DNA of 64,000 nt from CAYPEK01 sp964409645 (GCA_964409645.1 CAYPEK010000007.1:1-64000), one strand, 5' to 3'. Positions 1-9,143 are shown, counted from the first letter of the stretch. The notes: generated by a model from the letters alone, not told the origin. Program-made: numbers and translations.

Positions 1-990
1 ATGAAAGTACTCGTAACAGGAGCGGACGGATTACTCGGGAGCAACCTCGTGAGGGAGCTGCTTTCGCTGAATTATGAGGTGCGCGTGTTTCTGCATCCCG
101 CGAGCATGTCGAAAACGCTCGACGGGCTGCCGATCGAGCGCGTAAAGGGCGACCTGACATCGGTGGCGGACGTGGAAGCGGCGGTGAACGGCTGCGAGTG
201 TGTGTTCCACGTTGCGGCATCAACGGCGATGTGGCCGCCGCGCGACCCGAAGATAACGGCGGTGAACGTTGGCGGCACGACCAACGTGATGGACGCCATG
301 GAGCGTTGCGGTGTGAGGCGGCTTGTGCATGTCGGCTCCGCCAGTTCAATCGGATACGGCACACTGGAAGCTCCCGGCAATGAGGAAACGCCGTACAAAT
401 ACGCGAACTTCGGGCTTGCATATTTCGACTCCAAGCTGAAGGCGCAGAAACTTGTGATGCAGCGCGTTCGCGACGGGCGTCTGGACGCGGTTGTGGTGAA
501 TCCGACATTCATGTTCGGGCCGTATGATTCAGGTCCGAGTTCAGGGAAGATGATCGTTAAATTCGCGGCGATGAAGCCGCCGTTCTATCCGCCCGGCGGA
601 AGATGTTTCGTTCATGCGGCGGACGTCGCGAAGGGTATGGTCTCCGCGCTCGAAAAAGGGCGCGCGGGGGAGTGCTACATACTCGGCAACAGGAACATGA
701 CGATGAAGGAAATATTCGGCGTGATAGCGGAAGTAGTCGGCGGCCGCGCGCCGGAAATCGGGATTCCGGAGCCGCTGATGCTCGTTGCGGGCGCTGCGGG
801 AACGCTGTTCGGGGAGATAACGAAACGCGCGCCGGAAGTGAATTTCGAGATGGCGCGGAGTTCGTGCGTCGGGGCATACTACACGGCGGCGAAGGCGGTG
901 CGAGAATTGTCGCTTCCGCAGACGCCGGTGGAGACTGCGGTCGAGGATTCATGGCGGTGGCTCGTCGATAACGGATATACAAAGAAATAA
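1..990 (+). CDS. NAD(P)-dependent epimerase/dehydratase, extended SDR family
   Basis: The protein has 329 residues. It opens with a Rossmann nucleotide-binding motif TGADGLLG (residues 6-13) and carries the SDR catalytic YxxxK as YFDSK near residue 141, with an upstream serine cluster (VGSASSIG). These are extended-SDR features, closest in style to dihydroflavonol reductase, 3-beta-hydroxysteroid dehydrogenase and UDP-sugar epimerases. It probably reduces or epimerises a sugar or lipid-type substrate in the cytoplasm using NAD(P)H; the substrate cannot be read from sequence. The ATG is the first base of the window, so the upstream RBS is not visible and a slightly longer protein is possible. 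A second SDR follows on the same strand after a palindromic repeat. Confidence 0.85.
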   Translation: MKVLVTGADGLLGSNLVRELLSLNYEVRVFLHPASMSKTLDGLPIERVKGDLTSVADVEAAVNGCECVFHVAASTAMWPPRDPKITAVNVGGTTNVMDAMERCGVRRLVHVGSASSIGYGTLEAPGNEETPYKYANFGLAYFDSKLKAQKLVMQRVRDGRLDAVVVNPTFMFGPYDSGPSSGKMIVKFAAMKPPFYPPGGRCFVHAADVAKGMVSALEKGRAGECYILGNRNMTMKEIFGVIAEVVGGRAPEIGIPEPLMLVAGAAGTLFGEITKRAPEVNFEMARSSCVGAYYTAAKAVRELSLPQTPVETAVEDSWRWLVDNGYTKK

Positions 991-998
991 TGGTTTTC

Positions 999-1102
999 TA
1001 ATCGCTCCCACGCTCCGCGTGGGAGCGGAGCAACGGACGCTCTGCGTCCGCCGACGCGGAGCGTCGGAAGAGGCATTCCCACGCAGAGCGTGGGAACGAT
1101 TA
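999..1102. repeat. 104-bp MITE-like palindromic repeat, copy 1
   Basis: The element begins TAATCG and ends CGATTA. Its ends form imperfect terminal inverted repeats of about 27 bp, and each end is itself a hairpin (CCCACGCTCCGCGTGGG; CCCACGCAGAGCGTGGG). Two more hairpins lie inside (GGACGCTCTGCGTCC; CGACGCGGAGCGTCG). A second 104-bp copy lies at 30203-30306. The two differ by a few substitutions and two compensating one-base indels. It has no coding capacity, and its form resembles REP/MITE elements moved in trans by a REP-associated transposase. Confidence 0.85.
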
Positions 1103-1210
1103 AACAAACAAAAGGTGAAAATCGGGGACTGGCAACGCGGCATTCTCGCGGTGCCTGTACCCATTTGAAGTAACGAGTAGTGCAGCGAAAAGGCTAAAAG
1201 GAGACAAAAC

Positions 1211-2029
1211 ATGGGAACATACGATCTGAAAAATAAAGTGGCGCTGGTGACGGGCAGCAGCCGGGGGATAGGGCTGGCGACGGCGCGCGAGTTTGCGCGG
1301 CGCGGCGCGAAGGTCGTCCTCAACGCGAGAGGGGCGGAGAGGCTCGAAAACGCGGCGCGGCAACTGAAATCGGAAGGATATTCAGTTGCGAGCATACCGT
1401 CGGACGTGTCGAATCCGGAAGCCTGCCGCGAGATGGTCGAAAGAACCGTGAGCGAGTTCGGCGGGCTCGATATTCTCGTGAACAACGCCGGTGTTTCCAT
1501 GCGGTCGAACTTTGAAGAGATGACGGCGGAGACGTGCCGGGAGATAGTCGATGTGAACCTCATGGGGTGTATCTATCCGACGTTGTACGCGCTGCCGCAG
1601 GTCAAGGCAAACAAGGGCAGTTTCATATTCATATCGAGCATTGCCGGAATAATCGGGCTGCCGACCGGGTCGCTGTACTGCGCGACAAAGAGCGCGCTGC
1701 GCGGATTTGCGGATTCGCTTCGTTGCGAACTCGCGCCGGAGGGCGTCCACGTCGGAGTTATTTATGTCGGGTTCACGGAAAACGACCCTGAGAAAACAGT
1801 CATTGGGTCGGGCGGCGAGCGTATCTCTCCGGGGCGGCCGGCTCACGTGACGCAGGCGGACACGGCGAAGAAAATTGTTGAAGTCGTGCGGCGACGCGAA
1901 CGCGACGCGATACTGTCGCCGATCGGCAAGTTCGCGGCGGTGGTCTCGCGAATGTCGCCGTCGGCTGTCGAAAACGTGATCGTCCTATCGAGGAAGCTGA
2001 ACATATCGGAGATGGTCGGCATCAGGTAA
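1211..2029 (+). CDS. Classical short-chain dehydrogenase/reductase
   Basis: This 272-residue protein has the full classical SDR signature: TGSSRGIG for cofactor binding near residue 15, NNAG near residue 93, a catalytic serine in FISSIAG, and YCATK as the active-site YxxxK. It is an NAD(P)-dependent oxidoreductase of FabG or 3-oxoacyl-reductase style. The C-terminal 60 residues (after RRRERDAILSP) resemble SDRs that act on lipid-like substrates, but the substrate is unknown. The ATG is preceded by AAAAGGAGA, a good ribosome-binding site at normal spacing. It lies downstream of another SDR, separated by a palindromic element, so co-transcription is possible but not shown. Confidence 0.88.
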   Translation: MGTYDLKNKVALVTGSSRGIGLATAREFARRGAKVVLNARGAERLENAARQLKSEGYSVASIPSDVSNPEACREMVERTVSEFGGLDILVNNAGVSMRSNFEEMTAETCREIVDVNLMGCIYPTLYALPQVKANKGSFIFISSIAGIIGLPTGSLYCATKSALRGFADSLRCELAPEGVHVGVIYVGFTENDPEKTVIGSGGERISPGRPAHVTQADTAKKIVEVVRRRERDAILSPIGKFAAVVSRMSPSAVENVIVLSRKLNISEMVGIR

Positions 2030-2075
2030 CGGGCAGCCGCCGGAGAAGCCGATTTCTTTGTCGGGAAATTTCCCA

Positions 2076-2149
<74 letters not shown>

Positions 2150-2202
2150 TCTTGCCTGTGTGGCGCAAAAAGCCGAATTCCGTTTGCAGCCATGCCTAAG
2201 AG

Positions 2203-2230
2203 ATTCTAATTTGACGTAATTATCTGTCAA
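2203..2230 (-). promoter_or_regulatory. Sigma70-type promoter of tRNA-Arg
   Basis: On the minus strand there is a perfect -35 box TTGACA (2225-2230), a 16-nt spacer and a -10 box TAGAAT (2203-2208). It sits about 55 nt upstream of the tRNA 5' end. Confidence 0.75.
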
Positions 2231-2277
2231 CACTGTCATGATAAAAGAGCTTCAGGGACAGTGTCGCCCGTTCGGTA

Positions 2278-5022
2278 TTACTTTGGGCCTTTTTCGGAAC
2301 TGCCGGTTTCCTTCGCTTCTTTCCTGAGATCGATGCCGCCCAATGTTTTTTCGAGTGCGTCGAGTTCCTCACCGAAGCCTTTCCAGTCGAGCTGCTTAAG
2401 TTTCTCTTTGGCATTTCTGAGGTGGCCGAGACTCGCGCGTATCTGGTCGGCTATCGACGTGCTTTCCAATGTTCCGGCGGACGTCGCGTTGTTTTTTGTA
2501 TCCTTTGTTTCGGGCTGTGTACCTATGAGCTGGGCGATCGCGAGTTCGAGCGTTTCGGCCATCGCGACTTTGTTGCCGATCGATGCTATGACGCGCTTGA
2601 GTTCGGGGATTTCGCCTTTTTCCGCTTTCAGGTATATAGGCTCGACGTAGAGGAACGATTTTTCAATCGGAATCACGAGCGTGTTGCCTCGGATTATCTG
2701 CGAGCCGCCCTGACTCCAGAGCGAGAACTGCTTCGATATTTCCGGGTCCTGATCGATTCGGGCTTCGATCTGCATCGGTCCGAAAATGAGTTTTTTCTTC
2801 GGGAATGTGTATGCGATTATCTGGCCGTAATTTTCGCCGTCGTTGCGCGCGCACATCCACGCCGCCATGTTGGCGCGCTTCGAGGGGGTGAACGGCAGCA
2901 TCAGGATGAATTCCTCGTTTTTGCCGTCGGGCAACTTCATTATCGTGTAGTACGGCTCGATCACCTGTTCCGTTTGGTAGAACATTTCGTGCGGGTATTC
3001 CCAGAGGTCTTCCTGATTGTAGAAGACGTAGGGATCGGTCATGTGGTAGGACATGAATATCTGCGCCTGAACCTTGAAGAGGTCCGACGGGTATCGCATG
3101 TGGCCTTTTAGTTCGGCGGGCATCTCTTCCTTCGGCTTGAACAGCGACGGGAAAATCTTTTGGTACGTGTTGATAATCGGGTCTTTTTCGTCGAACAGGT
3201 AGAAGGTTGTCGAGCCGTCCGTGGCGTCGATCACGACCTTTACCGAGTTTCTTATGTAGTTGAATGTGGCGATATTACTGTCGCCGAACTGCTTGGAGTA
3301 AGGGTAGTTGCCGCTGATTGTGAATCCGTCGATTATCCATTTCATTCTGCCTTCGGAGATCGTCATGTACGGGTCGGTGTCGAAGTGGACCATCGGCGCG
3401 ATCGCGCTGGCGCGGCTGATGATGTTCCGGTAAAAAAGTATCCTGCTTTCGTTTGTTATGTCTGTATTAAGCAACAGGGCGAGAGATGAGAACCGGATTG
3501 CCAATGCGGCTTTTCTGAACAGCGAGTCGATTTTTATGCCGCCTTGATCCGAGTATGTGGTGCTCTTGTTCGATTCTCCTATCGGATAATCGAGTTCCTC
3601 CGCTTTCGTGTTCACGAAAGCGTAATCGTTCGCAAGCTCTCCGTAGTACACGCGTGGGTGTTTTATTTCGAGGCCTTCCGCCGATATGGTCGGAATGTCC
3701 TTCATGAAAAACTCAGGCATTCCTTCGGCGGTGAACCTGTTTACCGGGCTCATGCATGCGCCGTAGCCGTGGGTGAAAGACAGGTGTTCGTTGATCCACG
3801 TTTTCGCCGGCAGTTTATCGTACGACATCTCCCTCGCGGAGAGCATCACCTGCCTCAGCTTGCCGTCGATCATGTAGCGGTCAACGTCCACTCCGTTGAA
3901 CCCGTAGTAAGTGCGGATTTCCTGAATTTGTTTGTATGTTTGCAGAAGCGGCCTCGGGTCCCAGAGCCTGACGTTCTCGATCGTGAGATTGTTGTTTTTT
4001 ATGTCTTCTGGCGAGAGGTCGAGACTCGCAATGTGCGACTTTAGTTTTATTCTGTCGATGTCGTATGCTTTGCGCGTGTACTCGATCTGCCGTTTGATGT
4101 ACGGCTGCTCCATCGACACTTCGTTGGGGTTGACCCTGAGCTTCTGGATAATCTCCGGATAGCCGGCGCCGACTGTCGCCGCGGCTATGAAAAGCGCTAC
4201 CGCGGCCGCGGGGAGTTTCCAGCCTTTGACGAAAGTGTTTGCGAGTATGATGATCGCGCACAGAGCTGACACTCCGACGAGCAAGGCTATCAGCGGAAGC
4301 CGGATGTGCAGGTCGGTGAACCCGGCGCCGGCGACGTATCCGCGCGAGCTGGCGAGCATATTGTATGAGAAGAGCTTGTAGCCGACGGCTTTCAGCGCGA
4401 ACATCGCCGCGAGGAGCGCGGATAGATGGCTGTAAAGCGTTTTCTTCAGTTCGACTCCACGGTTCGTGATGATGAAGCCTCTTTTATACGCGTAAACGCA
4501 AATCGACGCGACCAGCCCGAAGCCGAGCGCGATGAAAGTCCATCTGTAAAGGTAGTTGAGGAGCGGAAGCGTGAAGATATAAAACGAAACGTCGCGGCCG
4601 AACACCGGTTCAGTGATTCCGAACGAAGTCGGATTCGCGTATTGCAGAAGCATGTCCCATCTGCCGCTCGCCTCGATTCCCATAACGAGTGCGAGGAAGG
4701 CGGCCGCCGCGAACATTACGAACTTGATGCTTTTTCCAAGCGTTTCGGTCCCGGGCAGTTCGATTGCGTTCGGCCCGATTTTAATAAAACCAATGCGGCT
4801 GAGTCTGTCCGCGAGGACGATGTTCAGTGTCATAAATGCGAAGAATGCGCATCCGAAAGCGAAGCCGAGCACAATCTTTGTTTTAAGCAGGGTTATGAAT
4901 ACGCCGACGTATCCCGCATTCGTGAAAAAAAGCCAGTCCGTGTAGAGGCGGGCGGCGTTCGTGACCACCGGGATTATGACAAGAACAAAAAAAAGAATTA
5001 TCCAGAAATAGTTTTTTTTCAT
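2278..5022 (-). CDS. UPF0182 family integral membrane protein
   Basis: This 914-residue protein matches the UPF0182 family (typical length 850-1000). About seven hydrophobic segments occupy the first 290 residues, starting with a signal-anchor-like stretch. A large polar domain, probably extracytoplasmic, follows. Family-typical motifs are visible: LYTDWLFF near residue 26, LSFTHGYG, NRFTAEGMPEF and PRVYYGEL. The last 100 residues are charged and predicted helical or coiled coil. The start is supported by AAAGGA upstream on the minus strand. The family has no established biochemical function. It stands alone between tRNA-Arg and the divergently transcribed pilus locus. Confidence 0.9.
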   Translation of the reverse strand: MKKNYFWIILFFVLVIIPVVTNAARLYTDWLFFTNAGYVGVFITLLKTKIVLGFAFGCAFFAFMTLNIVLADRLSRIGFIKIGPNAIELPGTETLGKSIKFVMFAAAAFLALVMGIEASGRWDMLLQYANPTSFGITEPVFGRDVSFYIFTLPLLNYLYRWTFIALGFGLVASICVYAYKRGFIITNRGVELKKTLYSHLSALLAAMFALKAVGYKLFSYNMLASSRGYVAGAGFTDLHIRLPLIALLVGVSALCAIIILANTFVKGWKLPAAAVALFIAAATVGAGYPEIIQKLRVNPNEVSMEQPYIKRQIEYTRKAYDIDRIKLKSHIASLDLSPEDIKNNNLTIENVRLWDPRPLLQTYKQIQEIRTYYGFNGVDVDRYMIDGKLRQVMLSAREMSYDKLPAKTWINEHLSFTHGYGACMSPVNRFTAEGMPEFFMKDIPTISAEGLEIKHPRVYYGELANDYAFVNTKAEELDYPIGESNKSTTYSDQGGIKIDSLFRKAALAIRFSSLALLLNTDITNESRILFYRNIISRASAIAPMVHFDTDPYMTISEGRMKWIIDGFTISGNYPYSKQFGDSNIATFNYIRNSVKVVIDATDGSTTFYLFDEKDPIINTYQKIFPSLFKPKEEMPAELKGHMRYPSDLFKVQAQIFMSYHMTDPYVFYNQEDLWEYPHEMFYQTEQVIEPYYTIMKLPDGKNEEFILMLPFTPSKRANMAAWMCARNDGENYGQIIAYTFPKKKLIFGPMQIEARIDQDPEISKQFSLWSQGGSQIIRGNTLVIPIEKSFLYVEPIYLKAEKGEIPELKRVIASIGNKVAMAETLELAIAQLIGTQPETKDTKNNATSAGTLESTSIADQIRASLGHLRNAKEKLKQLDWKGFGEELDALEKTLGGIDLRKEAKETGSSEKGPK

Positions 5023-5450
5023 GACTTATCCTTTTGATAAAAAACTGTCGGGCGGCTGTTCATTTCCTCGAAACAAGTTTAGTTAAAGCGCCATGCCGAG
5101 TCAAGCAAAGCGCGGCGGTGGCTGATTGTTGAATGGCGTTGATTAGCTGCAAAACGATTGGTGAAACTCATCATAAAAACATCAGCTTTTCTCCATTATA
5201 TGGATTATTGAAGTTTTAATCTGTATTGCAGGCTGAAAGCGGAATTGTTGCGACTGATCAACTTCAGGATGAGAGTCTGCAAGACGGAGAATCAGCGTTT
5301 GTAATGATTGGAATTTTCATTCAGGATATAATAAAACAAGGGTGTGGCGAAGAAACGCTAAAATTTAATATGTTTTATTTCTATTTATTGAATTGAAATA
5401 TTCAGATATGATATATTGATGAAAATTTGATTCATCAGAGGTTTCACCGG
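5023..5450. other. Intergenic region between the divergent UPF0182 and pilT genes
   Basis: This 428-bp AT-rich stretch holds no credible gene. It contains a TATAAT hexamer at 5327-5332 without a clear -35 box. A second possible rightward promoter lies nearer pilT, with TTGAAT at 5388-5393 and TATATT at 5412-5417 (spacer 18). A TATAAT also reads leftward at 5195-5200. One of these presumably drives pilT-pilC. Confidence 0.5.
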
Positions 5451-6512
5451 ATGGACTTGGATATCGATTCGATTCTTCACAAAGCGGTACAGAGAAAAGC
5501 ATCGGATGTGCATATAACGGCTGGGTTACCGCCGGTGTTCCGTATTGACGGGCATCTGGCACCGCTCGAAGACGAGCGAATAGTGCCGGCGATAGCGCAG
5601 CGACTGATATACAGCATGCTGACGGACCAGCAGAAGCAGGCATTCGAAGAAAACTTCGAGCTCGATTTCTCGTACGGAGTCGCAGGGGTAGGCCGGTTCC
5701 GGGTGAACATATTCCTCCAGCGCGGATCGGTGGGCGCGGTCATGCGGTCCATTCCGTCGAAAATTCCGACGCTCGAAGAATTACGGATGCCGCGGACGCT
5801 GAAACAGTTGACGAACAGACCGCGCGGACTGATTCTTGTCACGGGGCCGACGGGGTCCGGAAAATCGACCACGCTGGCGGCATGCATAGACTCGATCAAC
5901 TCATCGCGCGACTCCCACATAATAACCATCGAGGATCCGATTGAATATCTGCACCGACATAAAAAGAGCATGGTGAACCAGAGGGAACTCGAACTTGACA
6001 CAAAGTCGTTCAAGCGTGCGCTGCGGTCGGTTCTCCGCGAAGACCCGGACGTAATACTCATAGGAGAAATGCGCGATCTGGACACGATGGAGGCGGCGAT
6101 CACGATAGCCGAAACCGGACACTTGGTGTTTGCAACTTTGCACACGAACTCAGCGGCCGGGTCGATCGACCGCATAGTTGACGTGTTCCCGCCGCACCAG
6201 CAGACGCAGATCAGAACGCAGCTCGCTATGAATCTCGAAGCGGTTGTGACACAGCAATTGCTGACGCGGGTGGGCGGAGTGGGCCGCGTCCCGGCTGTCG
6301 AAATATTGATCGGCACGCCCGCAGTTAAGAACCTGATCCGCGAGAACAAGGCGCACCAGATATACGCGGCGATCCAGACCGGAAAGGACGTCGGAATGCA
6401 GACTATGGATATGGCACTGAAAGACTTATATACTCAGGGTATGATAACGTATCAGGACGCGCTGACGCGTGCGCATAACCCTGAAGAGCTAAAGAAGCTT
6501 ATACACGGATAA
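5451..6512 (+). CDS. pilT: Type IV pilus retraction ATPase PilT
   Basis: This 353-residue cytoplasmic hexameric ATPase powers pilus disassembly and twitching motility. Visible motifs are Walker A GPTGSGKS (residues 132-139), an Asp box in ITIEDPIEY, Walker B-type VILIGEMRD (about 201-209) and a His box ETGHLVFATLHTN (about 221-233). The C-terminal VKNLIREN matches the AIRNLIRE motif that separates PilT from PilB. An in-frame TTG exists 24 nt upstream, but the ATG chosen here has AGAGG 9 nt before it and gives the usual PilT N-terminus. pilC follows after 82 nt. No pilB lies in the window. Confidence 0.95.
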   Translation: MDLDIDSILHKAVQRKASDVHITAGLPPVFRIDGHLAPLEDERIVPAIAQRLIYSMLTDQQKQAFEENFELDFSYGVAGVGRFRVNIFLQRGSVGAVMRSIPSKIPTLEELRMPRTLKQLTNRPRGLILVTGPTGSGKSTTLAACIDSINSSRDSHIITIEDPIEYLHRHKKSMVNQRELELDTKSFKRALRSVLREDPDVILIGEMRDLDTMEAAITIAETGHLVFATLHTNSAAGSIDRIVDVFPPHQQTQIRTQLAMNLEAVVTQQLLTRVGGVGRVPAVEILIGTPAVKNLIRENKAHQIYAAIQTGKDVGMQTMDMALKDLYTQGMITYQDALTRAHNPEELKKLIHG

Positions 6513-6594
6513 GGCATAGGGCGGAGCACAAGACCGGCGGAGCTGTTGAGGCCCGCGCGGCAGAACCCGCAAAAGCGGGAAACGGACGTGAAAC

Positions 6595-7806
6595 ATGCCG
6601 GTATATCTCTATAAGGCGAAAGACAGCAAAGGTCAGATAGTGTCCGGCCAGATCGAGGCCGAAAACGAACAGAGCGTTAAAGCAAAACTCCGCGAAAAAA
6701 ACTTCATAATCACATCGCTCAGCGTCAAATCCGGCGGGTTCAGCCCGAAAGAATTTATCGCCGGCTTTCAGAAAGTCAAAGTAAAGAGTCTCACTGTATT
6801 CAGCCGGCAGTTTTCTACGATGGTGAGTGCAGGCCTTTCGCTCGTGAGAGCGCTCGACATTCTCGAAAAACAGGCCGACGACAAAAAGCTTCAGGAGATC
6901 ATCAAAGACATAAGGATGAAAGTCGAGGGTGGCTCAGCTCTCGCGGATGCGTTTGGCAATCACCCATCTACTTTTTCCGACTTATATATTAACCTTACAC
7001 ATGCTGGCGAAATCGGCGGTGTGCTTGACGAAACTCTGAGCCGTGTCGCCGAGTTTCTCGAGAAAGATCAGGCGCTGAAAGCAAAAGTTAAATCGTCGAT
7101 GACATATCCGACGGTAATCTTCGTATTCGCGATAGTCATAGTGGTCTTTCTCATAGTTTTTGTTCTTCCCACATTTGCAAAAATATTCGAAGGCCTGAAC
7201 GTAAAGATGCCGGCGATGACTCAGTTTCTCATCAACCTGAGCGTGGCGATAAGACACTACTATTACATATTCATCATAGGAATAGTTGCATTTATATTTT
7301 TAGTGAGATATTACATAAATACACCACAGGGAAGATATAAATTCGACCAATTAATGCTGAGGATGCCCGTGTTCGGCATGCTTAACAAGAAAGTAACGGT
7401 GTCTCGTTTCAGCCGCACACTGGGAACATTGCTCAGCAGCGGTGTTCCGGTTATGCAGGCATTGGACGTAACGAGCAAGGCGGCTGGAAACAAAGTGGTC
7501 GAAAAGGCGATTGAAGCAGTCCGCGAAAGTATCAGGGAAGGTGAAAGCATATCAGTGCCTATGGAAAAATCCGGGATATTTCCACCTATGGTGACACAGA
7601 TGATATCGGTAGGGGAGGAAACGGGTAATCTTGACGCGATGCTTAAAAAAATATCGGAATTTTACGACATGGAAGTCGAGGCGACACTCGATTCTCTGAC
7701 TTCGCTGTTGGAACCGCTGCTCATGATGTTTATGGGGGTTATGGTGGGTTTTATAGTCATAGCCATGTTTCTTCCGATGTTCACTCTGATAGGATCTATA
7801 GATTAG
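6595..7806 (+). CDS. pilC: Type IV pilus inner-membrane platform protein PilC (T2SSF family)
   Basis: This polytopic platform protein of 403 residues is the usual family length. It begins with a PilC-type beta segment (PVYLYKAKDSKGQIVSGQIEA). It then has two T2SSF domains, roughly residues 65-190 and 268-392, separated and closed by hydrophobic segments near 170-195, 220-240 and 370-395. Typical motifs include FSRQFSTMVSAG in the first domain and SRTLGTLLSSGVP in the second. It anchors the assembly ATPase and passes pilins into the fibre. It lies directly downstream of pilT and probably shares its transcript. Confidence 0.95.
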   Translation: MPVYLYKAKDSKGQIVSGQIEAENEQSVKAKLREKNFIITSLSVKSGGFSPKEFIAGFQKVKVKSLTVFSRQFSTMVSAGLSLVRALDILEKQADDKKLQEIIKDIRMKVEGGSALADAFGNHPSTFSDLYINLTHAGEIGGVLDETLSRVAEFLEKDQALKAKVKSSMTYPTVIFVFAIVIVVFLIVFVLPTFAKIFEGLNVKMPAMTQFLINLSVAIRHYYYIFIIGIVAFIFLVRYYINTPQGRYKFDQLMLRMPVFGMLNKKVTVSRFSRTLGTLLSSGVPVMQALDVTSKAAGNKVVEKAIEAVRESIREGESISVPMEKSGIFPPMVTQMISVGEETGNLDAMLKKISEFYDMEVEATLDSLTSLLEPLLMMFMGVMVGFIVIAMFLPMFTLIGSID

Positions 7807-8143
7807 CAAATGTATTGGATTTCAAAAATAAAGGCTTTGCAAATTGAAAAGAGTACTAAAAAAAGGTTTTTTTGATGGACTGGCTGTTGCGGCAGTCTAT
7901 GCAAAAAGAAAACTTGGGACTTATTTGTAAATATTTAGAATAAATAAAATTTGTAACATTATTGACAAATATAAAAAAAAATGGGTAATAATATATATGG
8001 AGGGCATATTAAAAACTGCCGGTGAAATCTTCGGTGTGAATGTTATCATACTTTAATTATTTTATATCATACCAAAAGCTCTCCATAAAGAAGAAAACAT
8101 CGGCAAATTGATGCGCACAACAGTGACGGAAAGGGGGTGAAAA
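7807..8143. other. Leader region upstream of the major pilin
   Basis: This 337-bp, very AT-rich stretch separates pilC from the pilin gene. It holds a perfect -35 box (TTGACA, 7962-7967) and the strong RBS of the pilin at its end. A 19-codon reading frame (7997-8056) is present but lacks its own RBS. No convincing sigma54 -24/-12 element was found, although a sigma54 activator gene is present at 59.4 kb. Confidence 0.5.
7962..7991 (+). promoter_or_regulatory. Candidate promoter for the major pilin
   Basis: A perfect TTGACA is followed after 18 nt by TAATAA, only a weak -10 match. The long AT-rich 5' leader (about 145 nt) would be consistent with a regulated pilin transcript. Confidence 0.3.
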
Positions 8144-8398
8144 TTGAAAAAGTCAGAACTCATGAAAAAACAAATGGGTAGAGCAGACGCTGGATTCACA
8201 CTCATTGAACTTATGATCGTAATTGCGATTATAGGAATCCTAGTGGCGGTTGCCATACCCAACTTCTTAAGAGCAATGGACAAGGCNNNNNNNNNNNNNN
8301 NNNNNNNNNNNNNNNNNNNNNNNNNNNNNNNNNNNNNNNNNNNNNNNNNNNNNNNNNNNNNNNNNNNNNNNNNNNNNNNNNNNNNNTCTTGTCCGTGA
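8144..8398 (+). CDS. pilA: Type IV major pilin (PilA-like), interrupted by an assembly gap
   Basis: The sequence shows a short basic leader followed by a class III prepilin site, AG|FTLIELMIVIAIIGILVAVAIPNF, with Glu at +5 and the long hydrophobic N-terminal helix. The start is TTG, set by the strong site AAAGGGGGTGA just upstream. An in-frame ATG six codons later lacks such spacing. Only 47 codons are readable before the run of N. After the gap the frame would read Ser-Cys-Pro-stop, and a C-terminal Cys is common in pilins, but continuity across the gap cannot be assumed. The long leader region, strong RBS and immediate downstream terminator suggest this is the abundant structural pilin. Confidence 0.8.
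   Translation: MKKSELMKKQMGRADAGFTLIELMIVIAIIGILVAVAIPNFLRAMDKXXXXXXXXXXXXXXXXXXXXXXXXXXXXXXXXXXSCP
8287..8386. other. Assembly gap (100 N) inside the major pilin
   Basis: A run of exactly 100 N indicates a scaffold gap of unknown true length. It removes most of the variable part of the pilin. Confidence 0.97.
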
Positions 8399-8408
8399 AC
8401 AGGATGAA

Positions 8409-8460
8409 ATGCCAGAGGGAGGGTCTGAAAAGACCCTCCCCAAGGCTTTTATCCTGGCAT
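8409..8460 (+). terminator. Nested hairpin, probable terminator after the pilin
   Basis: An inner stem GGGAGGGTCT-GAAA-AGACCCTCCC (8417-8440) is followed by a short T run (GGCTTTTA). It is enclosed by an outer pair ATGCCAG/CTGGCAT (8409-8415, 8454-8460). It would limit read-through from the highly expressed pilin into the genes downstream. Confidence 0.65.
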
Positions 8461-8479
8461 GCTGGAAGGAATGAGTTTC

Positions 8480-9034
8480 ATGAGTTTTTGCGTTTTTGGA
8501 GAACTCTATTCCCGTATTGCCTCAGATTGTATATTATTGCCATTTTCAACCACAAAAAACGACAAAAAAGACAGCAAGGCCCGTTTTTTGCATTCCATAA
8601 ACAAGGCTTTGGTGCCAAACAATATTTCGCGAGCGGATGGATTTACGCTCATTGAAATAATGATAGTTGTATTAATTATTGGAATTCTTATGGCGACGGC
8701 GATGATGAACAGCATGATTGCAAAAGACAGGGCGCGGGTGGCGGCGTGTAAGGCAACAATGGAAACAGTAAAAAAAGGAATGGAGACATATATTACTGAG
8801 CATGCAACATATCCTGAACAGGGAATGATTAATTCTTACCAAAACATAATTACGGTGTTGAATGAAGAAGTTAACTTAACAGATAAAATTACATGTGAAG
8901 AACCATTTATATATACTACGTCGCCATCAGGAACGACATACAGGCTCGAAACGCAGGTGCATTACATCGGTGCTTCCAGCCATGGCGTTAGAATAATCAT
9001 CGATAACGGCTCGATTACCGAGCAACCGTTGTGA
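8480..9034 (+). CDS. Type IV prepilin-like protein with an unusually long leader
   Basis: The core is a prepilin N-terminus, DG|FTLIEIMIVVLIIGILMATAM, with Glu at +5, followed by about 110 residues of globular domain ending NGSITEQPL. This is pseudopilin or minor-pilin size. The start is uncertain. ATG at 8459 lies inside the upstream hairpin. ATG at 8480 has AAGGA nine nt upstream and is chosen, giving a leader of about 52 residues before the cleavage glycine. A TTG at 8588 with AAGG upstream would give a conventional leader of 17. It lies between the pilin and pilD and is presumably a PilD substrate. Confidence 0.75.
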   Translation: MSFCVFGELYSRIASDCILLPFSTTKNDKKDSKARFLHSINKALVPNNISRADGFTLIEIMIVVLIIGILMATAMMNSMIAKDRARVAACKATMETVKKGMETYITEHATYPEQGMINSYQNIITVLNEEVNLTDKITCEEPFIYTTSPSGTTYRLETQVHYIGASSHGVRIIIDNGSITEQPL

Positions 9035-9143
9035 GCAGGAGGATAAAAGATAGAGGTAATAGATAATTATAAGGATTAGTAAGGAATAAAGGTTAATATA
9101 GAATCATTAGGGAATAAGGGAAATGGAGGCAAAGGAATAAAAA

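Noticed and set aside
7997..8056. A 19-codon frame upstream of pilA, considered as a leader peptide.
   Set aside because: No ribosome-binding site and no attenuator-like hairpin between it and pilA.
9035..9143. A purine-rich stretch before pilD (TAGGGAATAAGGG and similar) that looked like the long repeat at 27378.
   Set aside because: Only composition is shared; the ordered motifs of the repeat are absent.
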